Of a stretch of 47,420 nt of DNA, positions 16,988-24,674 are shown piece by piece; position 1 is the stretch's first letter; every line of letters begins with the position of its first letter. Under the pieces are notes generated by a model. That model was not told the origin of the DNA. It saw nothing but the letters and a program-made list of their open reading frames with translations, and made no database searches. Origin of the DNA: Symploca sp. SIO3C6 (GTDB lineage Bacteria; Cyanobacteriota; Cyanobacteriia; Cyanobacteriales; Coleofasciculaceae); contig JAAHHJ010000042.1 in NCBI GenBank assembly GCA_010692425.1, positions 1-47,420 of the forward strand. Reading direction: 5' to 3'. The translations under genes were made by a program, and so were the position numbers.

Positions 16988-16991
16988 AATC

Positions 16992-17405
16992 ATGACTAGC
17001 TTATTTACCCGCCTCCAACCAGCCCAAAAATTCCGCATCAGTAAAAGTGCGATGCTCTGCTAAGAGCAGACGCGCTTCGCGATCGCACAACTTCTAAAAA
17101 TACCAAAACAGTTAATTGTGCGTGTTGAATGTTGGAAATATGTTGTCTTTGTCTATCGCCGCGATCAAGGTGGACAATTCATCAGTTATCGTAAATTAGA
17201 ACAGTGGCTCAATGCCACCGCCTGTCAAATTCAAAAATGCGCTACTTGGCAGCAGCTGCGGCAATTGTGGTTGGCAATTGAAGCCGACTACAAAAAGTAC
17301 GAAAAACAATATCAAGAGCAAAGCTATCAGTTTTTGAGTAATATCTGGATAAAGCACTGGCGTTTGCTTTGGTCTGAACCAGAATCAGCCGCCGGGTTTG
17401 GTTAG
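16992..17405 (+). pseudogene. Small gene interrupted by a 30-bp palindromic insertion
   Basis: One frame runs from the ATG at 16992 to the TAG at 17403-17405 apart from a single TAA at 17061-17063. That TAA lies inside a 30-bp insert. Removing the insert restores ...RISKSAIAQLLKIPKQLIV..., a continuous 127-residue protein with a central WKYVVFVYRRD segment and a Trp/Gln-rich helical C-terminus. I do not recognise the family. As it stands, translation would stop after 23 residues, unless the downstream GTG at 17118 is used to make a 95-residue product. The gene directly follows repeat copy B and is directly followed by a G-rich array. Confidence 0.7.
17054..17083. mobile_element. 30-bp palindromic mini-element in a HIP1 site
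   Basis: The sequence GCGAT is present at 17049-17053 and again at 17079-17083, and the second copy continues as CGC to complete GCGATCGC. The 25 bases between contain TCTGCT-AAG-AGCAGA and CGCG-CTT-CGCG hairpins. Deleting 30 bases gives an intact HIP1 octamer and an intact reading frame. This fits insertion with a 5-bp target duplication, like the very small dispersed repeats described in Nostoc. Confidence 0.75.
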
Positions 17406-17444
17406 AGAGGGGGAGAGGGGGATATGGGGAGAGGGGGGGAGTGT
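17406..17444 (+). repeat. G-rich GGGGAGA-type array
   Basis: Imperfect GAGGGG/GGGGAGA units begin with the base after the stop codon of the broken gene. Similar G-rich runs follow the 257-residue gene (34435-34470) and precede aroK (28876-28920). Confidence 0.7.
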
Positions 17445-17549
17445 GATAGATTCAATTACCCAGATTTGGTGTTGCGCACAACGTTGTACAATGGCGATGG
17501 TCTCAACGTAGCTGGCTGGGCAACTATTATTCTGGCAAATGGTGCATGA
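17439..17549 (+). other. Possible 3' gene remnant overlapping the dhaK start
   Basis: An open frame reads [19 protein letters not shown] followed by [13 protein letters not shown] and a TGA that overlaps the dhaK ATG as ATGA. It looks like protein sequence but has no start codon of its own: the frame begins directly at the G-rich array. It could be the last 33 codons of a gene that was coupled to dhaK and lost its 5' part. I cannot name the protein. Confidence 0.35.
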
Positions 17550-18610
17550 AAAAATTAATCAACAACCCAGATAACGTCGTGCGAGAAAGCCTTGAAGGCA
17601 TGGCAGTTGCTCATCCAGACTTGCTCAAGGTTCACTTTGACCCCCACTTTATCTATCGCGCCGATGCTCCAGTTTACAATAAAGTCGCGATTATTTCCGG
17701 TGGTGGTAGTGGTCATGAGCCCATGCACGGTGGCTTTGTAGGCATGGGGATGTTAGATGCCGCTTGTCCTGGTGAAATTTTCACTTCTCCTACCCCTGAC
17801 CAAATGCTAGAGGCTGCCAAAACCGTAAACTCTGGTGCTGGTGTACTGAATATCGTAAAAAACTATAGCGGCGATGTCATGAATTTTGAGATGGCAGCTG
17901 AATTAGCTATTTCAGAAGGTATTGACATACTCAATATTCTGATAGATGATGATGTTGCCGTTAAAGACAGCCTCTATACCCAAGGGCGTCGGGGTGTTGG
18001 TACCACTGTACTTGCTGAAAAAATCTGTGGTGCAGCAGCAGAACAGGGTTATAATCTCAAACAATTAGCCGAACTCTGCCGCCTAGTTAATACAAATGGG
18101 CGTAGTATGGGAATGGCATTAACCTCTTGCACGACTCCTGCCAAAGGAACACCAACCTTTGAACTTGGGGATGAGGAAATAGAAGTTGGTATTGGCATTC
18201 ATGGAGAGCCTGGGCGTCAGCGCCTGTCCCTCAAGTCAGCAGATGACATTACTGAAATGTTGGCTTTGTCGATTATCGAAGATTCTTCTTATATTCGCAC
18301 AGTGCGGGAGTGGAATCAAGGGCAAGGTGAATGGGTAGATGTAGAATTAACTGACCCTCCTTTTAAAAGCGGCGATTCAGTTCTTGCTTTTGTCAATAGT
18401 ATGGGAGGTACTCCCCTGTCAGAACTCTATATTATTTATCGCCAACTGGTCAAGGTCTGCCAACAACAAGGTATAAGAATAGTACGTAATCTCATTGGTT
18501 CTTATATAACTTCTTTAGATATGCAGGGATGTTCAATTACCTTGCTCAAAATGGATGATGAGTTGGTGAAATTATGGGATGCGCCTGTGAAGACAGCAGC
18601 TTTGAGGTGA
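17546..18610 (+). CDS. dhaK: Dihydroxyacetone kinase, substrate-binding subunit DhaK
   Basis: 354 residues, colinear with PTS-type DhaK. GGGSGHEP is at 52-59 (H57 in the substrate pocket), and the covalent dihydroxyacetone-binding histidine is H219 in GIHGEPG, equivalent to E. coli H218. DhaK binds dihydroxyacetone as a hemiaminal, and phosphoryl transfer comes from the DhaL nucleotide. Its partner dhaL lies 2 kb downstream, after an antiporter gene. No DhaM (EIIA/HPr/EI phosphodonor) is present in the window, so the phosphate source is open. Confidence 0.94.
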   Translation: MKKLINNPDNVVRESLEGMAVAHPDLLKVHFDPHFIYRADAPVYNKVAIISGGGSGHEPMHGGFVGMGMLDAACPGEIFTSPTPDQMLEAAKTVNSGAGVLNIVKNYSGDVMNFEMAAELAISEGIDILNILIDDDVAVKDSLYTQGRRGVGTTVLAEKICGAAAEQGYNLKQLAELCRLVNTNGRSMGMALTSCTTPAKGTPTFELGDEEIEVGIGIHGEPGRQRLSLKSADDITEMLALSIIEDSSYIRTVREWNQGQGEWVDVELTDPPFKSGDSVLAFVNSMGGTPLSELYIIYRQLVKVCQQQGIRIVRNLIGSYITSLDMQGCSITLLKMDDELVKLWDAPVKTAALR

Positions 18611-18638
18611 TTTTACCAGGAGGCTACGAGTAGTCTGG

Positions 18639-18680
18639 TAATAAGTAATAAGTAATAAGTAATAAGTAATAAGTAATAAG
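18639..18680 (+). repeat. TAATAAG heptamer array, six units
   Basis: Six exact TAATAAG units begin 28 bases after the dhaK stop, in the same strand sense as the gene. Confidence 0.95.
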
Positions 18681-18699
18681 TCAGCCCAGAAGAATATTT

Positions 18700-18755
18700 T
18701 CTCCGTGTCTCCGTGCCTCCGTGTCTCCGCGTCTCCCCATCTCCGTGTCTCCCCA
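18700..18755 (+). repeat. TCTCCGTG-type octamer array, seven units
   Basis: Seven consecutive 8-bp units TCTCCGTG, TCTCCGTG, CCTCCGTG, TCTCCGCG, TCTCCCCA, TCTCCGTG, TCTCCCCA. Between them, this array and the heptamer array fill much of the 300-bp dhaK-antiporter spacer. The remaining 150 bp contains no obvious gene. Confidence 0.95.
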
Positions 18756-18909
18756 TGATGGAGGGAGGGGGTGAAATCTAGAAATTTGGCTGAAGGTATA
18801 CTCTACTGGAATCCCAGTTTTTCAAAGTCGGGAGATGTCAATTACACACTCATCAGAGATTACAGTGTAGGCTTTTTACTAACACTGATATGATACACCC
18901 CCGACGATT

Positions 18910-20574
18910 ATGCTTTCTTTTAGTAATGTCTTTTATGAAATTGCCTTGATTATGGCAATTGCCACGGTTGTCGGAGGATTAGCACTGCGATTGCGACAAC
19001 CCCTGATTATGGCGTTTATTGTAGTCGGAATTGTTGTTGGCCCTGCGGGAATTAATTTAGTTGAGTCTAGTGAGCAGGTGGAACTATTTGCTGAACTGGG
19101 AATTGCTTTACTATTGTTTGTAGTTGGGCTAAAACTAGATCCCCACGAAATTCAAGCTGTTGGTCCGGTGGCGATTACTACAGGAATAGGGCAAATTATA
19201 ATTACAGGTGGCTTAGGATACCTAATTGCCTTAGCTTTGGGATTAAATGTCACATCTGCCTTTTATATAGGTATTGCCTTAACCTTTTCGAGTACGATTA
19301 TTACTGTCAAATTGTTTTCAGATCAACGAGAAATTGATGCCTTACATGGACGAATTGCCTTAGGAGTTCTAATTGTTCAGGATATCGTTGTTGTTCTGGT
19401 AATGATTGCTCTGAGTGCCTTTACAGGAAATCACCAACAGGGGTTTGGAGAAGCTCTCCTGATGGTGTTATTCAAGGGCAGTTGTTTTTTAATCTGTGTG
19501 GTACTAATTACCCGTTATCTGTTACCAAACCTCTTACATACTTTAGCCCGTTCTACAGAATTATTGCTTATTTTTGCTATTTCTTGGGCAGTTGCTTTGG
19601 CTTCAGTGGGAGATGCCTTGGGATTTAGTCAGGAAGTGGGGGCATTTGTTGCCGGGGTTGCCCTTGCTTCTACCCCTTATCGCACTGATTTAGGGGCGCG
19701 GTTAGTTAGCTTGCGGGATTTTCTGTTACTGTTCTTTTTTATTAACTTAGGGGTTCATATTGATATCACTCATTTCGCCTCTCAATTGTTTCCAGCTCTA
19801 GTCTTATCAATGTTTGTCTTGCTAGGCAAGCCTTTAATGGTAATGGTTTTAGTAGGAGTGATGGGATATCGCAAATACACTAGTGTAATTACCAGCCTCT
19901 CTTTAAGTCAAATTAGCGAATTTTCTCTAATTCTCGCCACTTTGGGGGTTAGTTTAGGGCATATTAATGACGAAGTTTTAGGATTAATTACCTTAGTGGG
20001 AATTATCACTATGGGAGTATCAACTTACATGATTATTTATTCCCATCATCTCTATGAAATTCTCTCTCCCTATTTATCCTGGGTTGATACCCTTAGCCCT
20101 CATCGCAAAAAGCGACTAGGTGAGTTAACTGTTACCGAAATCGCCAATGTAGATGTGATTTTATTTGGCTTAGGACGTTATGGAGGAAGCCTACTACGCA
20201 ATTTATCCCAACAGGGATTAAAGGTTTTAGGAGTTGATTTTGATCCAGAATTAGTGCGCTTTTGGCGTAGAGAAGGTGTATTAGCCTTTTATGGCGATGC
20301 AGAAGATCCGGAATTTGCCGCTACACTTCCCCTCAATGCCGCCAAATGGGTAGTGAGTACCCTTCCCAGACAACGCACTGGTTTAGCCTTATTACGCACC
20401 CTCAAGCACCGTCATTTTCAGGGGCGAGTGGCATTAACTAGTCATAGCCCTCAAGAGAGGGAAATTCTTCAAGAAGCGGGAACAGATTTAGTGTTGCTTC
20501 CGTTTCAGGATGCGGCGCAAGAAGCAGCGCGAACCTTAGCCGAGTTGTCTTTAAACAAAAGTGAAGCAAAATGA
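18910..20574 (+). CDS. CPA2 family cation:proton antiporter with RCK/TrkA-N domain
   Basis: 554 residues. About 12 hydrophobic segments fill residues 1-385 and include the family regions VGIVVGPAG, FSSTIITVKLFSDQ, GVLIVQDIVVVLVM and FSQEVGAFVAGVALAS. The C-terminal cytoplasmic part has a Rossmann TrkA-N domain with LFGLGRYGGSLLR and an acidic strand end (LGVDFD), so the protein probably binds a dinucleotide. It resembles KefB/YbaL-type exchangers that move K+ or Na+ against protons. The stop overlaps the dhaL start by four bases (ATGA), which implies translational coupling with dhaL. Confidence 0.88.
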   Translation: MLSFSNVFYEIALIMAIATVVGGLALRLRQPLIMAFIVVGIVVGPAGINLVESSEQVELFAELGIALLLFVVGLKLDPHEIQAVGPVAITTGIGQIIITGGLGYLIALALGLNVTSAFYIGIALTFSSTIITVKLFSDQREIDALHGRIALGVLIVQDIVVVLVMIALSAFTGNHQQGFGEALLMVLFKGSCFLICVVLITRYLLPNLLHTLARSTELLLIFAISWAVALASVGDALGFSQEVGAFVAGVALASTPYRTDLGARLVSLRDFLLLFFFINLGVHIDITHFASQLFPALVLSMFVLLGKPLMVMVLVGVMGYRKYTSVITSLSLSQISEFSLILATLGVSLGHINDEVLGLITLVGIITMGVSTYMIIYSHHLYEILSPYLSWVDTLSPHRKKRLGELTVTEIANVDVILFGLGRYGGSLLRNLSQQGLKVLGVDFDPELVRFWRREGVLAFYGDAEDPEFAATLPLNAAKWVVSTLPRQRTGLALLRTLKHRHFQGRVALTSHSPQEREILQEAGTDLVLLPFQDAAQEAARTLAELSLNKSEAK

Positions 20575-21218
20575 TAAGTAAAAATCAAATAGTAAAGTGG
20601 TTGCAAGCAACTGCCACCGTACTAGAGCAAAATAAAGATTACTTGACAGAACTAGATGCAGCTATTGGAGATGCTGATCATGGTATCAATATGAATCGTG
20701 GTTTTCAAAAACTAATTAGCCTGTTACCGACTGTCGCCGATAAAGATATCGAAAGTATTCTCAAAACTGTCAGCATGAATTTAATTTCTAGTGTAGGTGG
20801 TGCTAGTGGTCCACTCTATGGCACTCTATTTCTGAGAGCGAGTGCGGCAGTAACAGGAAAGTCCCAGCTAACAGACTCAGATATGGCAGCACTACTGCAG
20901 GCAGCAGTAGATGGTGTCGTAAGCAGAGGCAAAGCGAAGCTAGGGGATAAAACGATGCTAGATGCACTCTCACCAGCAGCAGAAGTCTTTGCCAGCGCTA
21001 TAACTAAAGGTAGTTCTACAATTGAGGCGATGCAACAGGCAGTGGCAGCAGCTGAGGAGGGAATGAAAAACACAATTGGTATGCTTGCCAAAAAAGGAAG
21101 AGCTAGTTATTTGGGAGAGCGAAGCATTGGACATCAAGATCCTGGGGCTACTTCATCATATTTGATTCTTAAGACTCTGTTAGATATTCTCAAAGAAAGT
21201 GACAGAGAAAAGGTATAG
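20571..21218 (+). CDS. dhaL: Dihydroxyacetone kinase, nucleotide-binding subunit DhaL
   Basis: 215 residues, colinear with PTS-type E. coli DhaL. The Mg-nucleotide aspartates D29, D34 and D36 lie in LDAAIGDADHGINMNRG. SSVGGASGPLYGTLFLRA, ISRGKA-like VSRGKAKLGDKTM and RASYLGERSIGHQDPGATS follow in order. DhaL holds ADP/ATP that is phosphorylated by DhaM in PTS systems. The start overlaps the antiporter stop (ATGA), so dhaL is co-translated with an unrelated transporter rather than with dhaK. Confidence 0.93.
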   Translation: MISKNQIVKWLQATATVLEQNKDYLTELDAAIGDADHGINMNRGFQKLISLLPTVADKDIESILKTVSMNLISSVGGASGPLYGTLFLRASAAVTGKSQLTDSDMAALLQAAVDGVVSRGKAKLGDKTMLDALSPAAEVFASAITKGSSTIEAMQQAVAAAEEGMKNTIGMLAKKGRASYLGERSIGHQDPGATSSYLILKTLLDILKESDREKV

Positions 21219-21587
21219 CAATGCGCGCTCAGGTGTTGACAAATTCAAGGAACGAAGAATTGCGAAAACCTTTAAGTGTCTGAAACCACTGCCCTGTCTA
21301 GCACTCTATCTCTCGATTTCTTCTCAGAATTTAGAACATAGGAATAAATGTCAATGTAGCTTTTAAATCATTACTGATTATCAATCCCTAGCAAGAGGTG
21401 GAAGCAACAGATTATCTCCAGCGCCAGGATTTACAAACTGATTGCGGGAATCCGCACCTACAGTGATGTATATACAACCTTAAAAATCCAATAAAATGAA
21501 ACGTGGGGTTGGCTGGAGTAAAAGGCACATTGCCAAATTGATTGAATACTAGCCCTTTGTTGACCTACCAAAAAAGTATATTAAAGC
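21219..21587. other. Intergenic region, nothing recognised
   Basis: A 369-bp spacer between dhaL and msrB. I see no open frame with coding character, no array of the repeats found elsewhere, and only weak inverted repeats. The msrB promoter should lie in the last 100 bases. Confidence 0.4.
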
Positions 21588-21986
21588 ATGGTTAGTAAGG
21601 TACAAAAAACTGAACAAGAATGGAAAAGCATGCTCAACGAGCAGCAATTCCAAGTAACTAGAAAAAAAGGAACTGAAAGGGCATTCACTGGAGAATACTG
21701 GAACAATAAAGAAAAAGGAATCTATAAATGTATCTGCTGTGGCACAGAACTTTTCGATTCAGAAACTAAGTATGATTCTGGTACAGGTTGGCCTAGTTTC
21801 TGGGCACCAATAAATGAGAAGCATGTTAAAGAAAAAATCGATAACAGCCTTTTCATGCGGAGAACAGAAGTACTTTGTGCCACCTGCGACGCTCACCTTG
21901 GTCACGTCTTTAATGACGGGCCTCAGCCAACAGGGAAGCGTTACTGCATGAATTCTGCCGCGCTGAAATTTGAGAAGAAGGGCTAA
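21588..21986 (+). CDS. msrB: Peptide methionine (R)-S-oxide reductase MsrB
   Basis: 132 residues. The structural zinc is held by C48 and C51 (CICC) and C97 and C100 (CATC), and the catalytic cysteine is C120 in [19 protein letters not shown] and [11 protein letters not shown] are standard. It reduces methionine-R-sulfoxide in proteins in the cytosol. There is no signal peptide and no fused MsrA. A resolving Cys at the usual early position is not obvious, so thioredoxin may regenerate it directly. Confidence 0.95.
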   Translation: MVSKVQKTEQEWKSMLNEQQFQVTRKKGTERAFTGEYWNNKEKGIYKCICCGTELFDSETKYDSGTGWPSFWAPINEKHVKEKIDNSLFMRRTEVLCATCDAHLGHVFNDGPQPTGKRYCMNSAALKFEKKG

Positions 21987-22020
21987 AAGAGTTAGTTCAC
22001 CTTCAGGGAAACAACGATAA

Positions 22021-22072
22021 GGTATTAAGTGTTAGGTGTTTTAAGTTCTTCTAAAAACTAACACCTAATACC
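22021..22072. terminator. Long imperfect hairpin between convergent genes
   Basis: GGTATTAAGTGTTAGGTGTT (22021-22040) pairs with CTAACACCTAATACC (22058-22072) with a few mismatches. It lies between msrB and the PAS gene. Each arm is itself built from 7-bp near-repeats (GGTATTA, AGTGTTA, GGTGTTT). Confidence 0.5.
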
Positions 22073-22123
22073 TATAATAAAACAAGTAACAATCTTCAAG
22101 CAATAACTGAGAATTCAGTTAAA

Positions 22124-22162
22124 CTTATTACTTATTACTTATTACTTATTACTTATTACTTA
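22124..22162 (-). repeat. CTTATTA (TAATAAG) heptamer array, five units
   Basis: Five units read CTTATTA on the plus strand, i.e. TAATAAG on the strand of the PAS gene that ends 64 bases away. Confidence 0.95.
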
Positions 22163-22225
22163 GTTAATATAAAAGTAATCAGACTAGCCCAACAAAGCGA
22201 TGCGGAAAACATGACAGCTTAGTAG

Positions 22226-24265
22226 TTAGTCGCAGCATCGCCAGGTAGCCACGAAACCATCACCCAGTTTTGCAGCTCGGAGTTCAGAATTAGGAGACAT
22301 GAACTTGTTACTATGGGTATAGTCGCCAATTAGCGATTCTCTCATCAACGGTCTACCTGTTTCCACCACTAGGCAGAATTGCTCAAACAGCTCAGTGGGG
22401 AACAACTGACCAAAAGAACAACCAATTTGTTCTTCTTGAGTCAGATTATTACAGACGCAGGTAGCTAAATTAAGATGTTTTACTTTAAAATCGACAATTT
22501 GATTACTCTCGTCCCGCACGGCTGAATAAATACCCAAGCAATTTAGCATATTCTCAACTGCAGTGCGGAACATTTTCTCACTATACTGGAGTTCTAGCTC
22601 CCATTGCTTTTGTTCAGTAATTTCGCGCTGCACTGCCACGAAGTGGGTGTAATGACCCTCTTGATTAGCAAATGGTACAATATCAAGAGAAACCCAAAAT
22701 TCTGAGCCGTCTTGGCGATAGTTAATTAACTCAGCCTTGACTGGTTGCCGTTTAGATAAGGCTTGCTTAATTTTGAACTTCTGGGTACTGTTGGTCTTCT
22801 CTCCTTGCAGGATACGTGGCGTTTTACCAATTATCTCCTCTGGCTGATAGCCTGTCATCTTAGTGAAACCAGAGTTAACATAGACGATCTGGGGATCTAG
22901 TGGTTCTGGTGAATCAACTTTAGTAATTACAATCGCGTCGTTGGCATGGAAAACAGCTAACTCTAGCAAGCGCAGTTTCTCCTCTGCTTGTTTGCGCTTG
23001 CTAATTTCACGAACAAAACTCTGAATGGCTAAACGCCCCTCATATTCAATCACCCGACTACTAATTTCCACCGGTGTTGCAGTACCATTTTTGTGCTGAT
23101 AACTGGATTCATAAACAATAGAGCCCTTTGTCTGCAACTGAGAGATGATCTCACAGTTGCTCTCGGCTGCTGCTGGTGTTTCTATATCTCTAGCTGACAA
23201 ACTGAGTAATTCTGCATGGGTGTAACCCAGTCGCCTTGCTGCATTCCAGTTGGCATTCAAAAAGCGCTGGGTTTCAGCGTCGATAATAAAAACTGAGTCA
23301 TGGGCTGATTCAAACAAATTACGGTACTTGGCTTCTGACTCTCGCAGCGCAGTTTGCACCTTGCTGCGTTCAGTTATGTCTCTGGCAATGCAGATAATTG
23401 CTTCAACACTATTATTAGCATCAAGTATCGGACTCAGAGTATACTCATATTGATAGCTGCCTTGATAACTGGTATATTCAACTTCTAGAGTTGCATTTCG
23501 CCTGCTCATAAGTACTCGCTTGCGCTGAGTATCAAGAGGTTTCATCAGTTCTGGCGGTAAATCTAACTCCTGCCAGTTTTTGCCAAGCATTGGATTTTGT
23601 TCTGATTGAAATAACAAGGCGATCGCATAATTAACATAAGTAAAGCGACCCATGCGATCAAGCACGCAAATGGGATCAGGATAAGCCGAGAGTACTTGGT
23701 CAAATACCCTCGCTTGCTGTCCAATCATCGCAGCTAATACTGACTGACGTCTTTGTTCAAATTCATCCCCTGTATTATAATTATTAATTGAGTCTGATTC
23801 GATTACTGTTGGAGACTGCAGCCGTGAGGCAACATAACTAGTCTGATGGTCTATAGTTTTCTCTGACCGGCAAAAATCTTTGCTGATTAAAGCTTGGCTA
23901 GAAACCAACTCTCCTGAATTCAACTGTACTGCTTGAGTTAGCTGGGCAAGTTTATGATCTACTGCCTTTATTTGTTGGCTTAGGTTTTTAAAATCTTCCT
24001 TTGGGGATTCCTCTTCCTCGGTTTCCAGCCCCAGCCTCAATAGTTCAATAACTACTGCTGTCCTATCTCTATCAGTTGCCAATGCCCGAGATTCAATCTG
24101 CTCAATCAAATCTTCAGGTAGCCGAAAAGTCAATTTTTTGCGCTTCATTATTGGGCTAGTTTGTACTTTTGAGTGAATTTTCAGCAAGAACAAGATTTCC
24201 TTCTTACACTGAACAAATTCACTATTTTCACTATTTAGCGAATTTTGTATCAGTCCAGACCACAC
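22226..24265 (-). CDS. Ribbon-helix-helix plus four-PAS protein without an output kinase
   Basis: The open frame gives 679 residues; the ATG at 24148 (640 residues, MKRKKLTFRLP) is the more natural start because a ribbon-helix-helix segment (LTFRLPEDLIEQIESRALATDRDRTAVVIELLRLGL in outline) begins there, though no Shine-Dalgarno decides it. A linker is followed by four PAS domains at about 185-300, 305-430, 435-555 and 560-679, linked by ERSKVQ/SKRKQAE/TEQKQWE PAC ends. PAS3 has GKTPRILQ where photoactive LOV domains have GRNCRFLQ, so it lacks the flavin-adduct cysteine. There is no histidine kinase, GGDEF, EAL or methyl-accepting output. It could be a one-component DNA-binding sensor, or a sensor that lost its output. 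The chemoreceptor is next on the same strand. Confidence 0.75.
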   Translation of the reverse strand: MWSGLIQNSLNSENSEFVQCKKEILFLLKIHSKVQTSPIMKRKKLTFRLPEDLIEQIESRALATDRDRTAVVIELLRLGLETEEEESPKEDFKNLSQQIKAVDHKLAQLTQAVQLNSGELVSSQALISKDFCRSEKTIDHQTSYVASRLQSPTVIESDSINNYNTGDEFEQRRQSVLAAMIGQQARVFDQVLSAYPDPICVLDRMGRFTYVNYAIALLFQSEQNPMLGKNWQELDLPPELMKPLDTQRKRVLMSRRNATLEVEYTSYQGSYQYEYTLSPILDANNSVEAIICIARDITERSKVQTALRESEAKYRNLFESAHDSVFIIDAETQRFLNANWNAARRLGYTHAELLSLSARDIETPAAAESNCEIISQLQTKGSIVYESSYQHKNGTATPVEISSRVIEYEGRLAIQSFVREISKRKQAEEKLRLLELAVFHANDAIVITKVDSPEPLDPQIVYVNSGFTKMTGYQPEEIIGKTPRILQGEKTNSTQKFKIKQALSKRQPVKAELINYRQDGSEFWVSLDIVPFANQEGHYTHFVAVQREITEQKQWELELQYSEKMFRTAVENMLNCLGIYSAVRDESNQIVDFKVKHLNLATCVCNNLTQEEQIGCSFGQLFPTELFEQFCLVVETGRPLMRESLIGDYTHSNKFMSPNSELRAAKLGDGFVATWRCCD

Positions 24266-24674
24266 TCTCCAGTATTTTAAAAGCGCAATAGATATATGAC
24301 TTTACTCTGGCAAAGTGTTGCACTAACCATAATCATATGATACCCCCTCGTAAAGGATAACTTAAATTTAATCAAATGAAAAGTTAACTCTTAGATTAAG
24401 CTAATATTTCAAGCTAAAAGCAGTTAACTTAGCATCAAAAAAACTACTTTATTTTTACTTTACATCATAAATTGCAAAATAGAAAGGAAGTAAATTAAGA
24501 AGGGAAGCAAGCTGCAACTGCTTTCATTGTTAACAAAGAATTTAGTTTTCGGGTTGCCGGGAGTCCCCAGGAAGCCCGCGCTTTAAAGACGCGGGGACGC
24601 GGGGACACGGGGACACAGGGACACACCGGATAAATTGGATGGGGATTTAACCCATATTAATTTCGATAAAACGT
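24266..24674. other. Intergenic region with hairpin and octamer array
   Basis: A 409-bp gap, A/T-rich at first. At 24575-24595 lies the hairpin CCCGCG-CTTTAAAGA-CGCGGG, matching the style of the hairpin at 86-106. From 24588 five 8-bp units follow (GACGCGGG, GACGCGGG, GACACGGG, GACACAGG, GACACACC). No gene is seen. Confidence 0.7.

Noticed and set aside
22860-23000. LOV photoreceptor in the RHH-PAS protein
   Set aside because: The segment GKTPRILQ lacks the cysteine of the LOV GRNCRFLQ motif.
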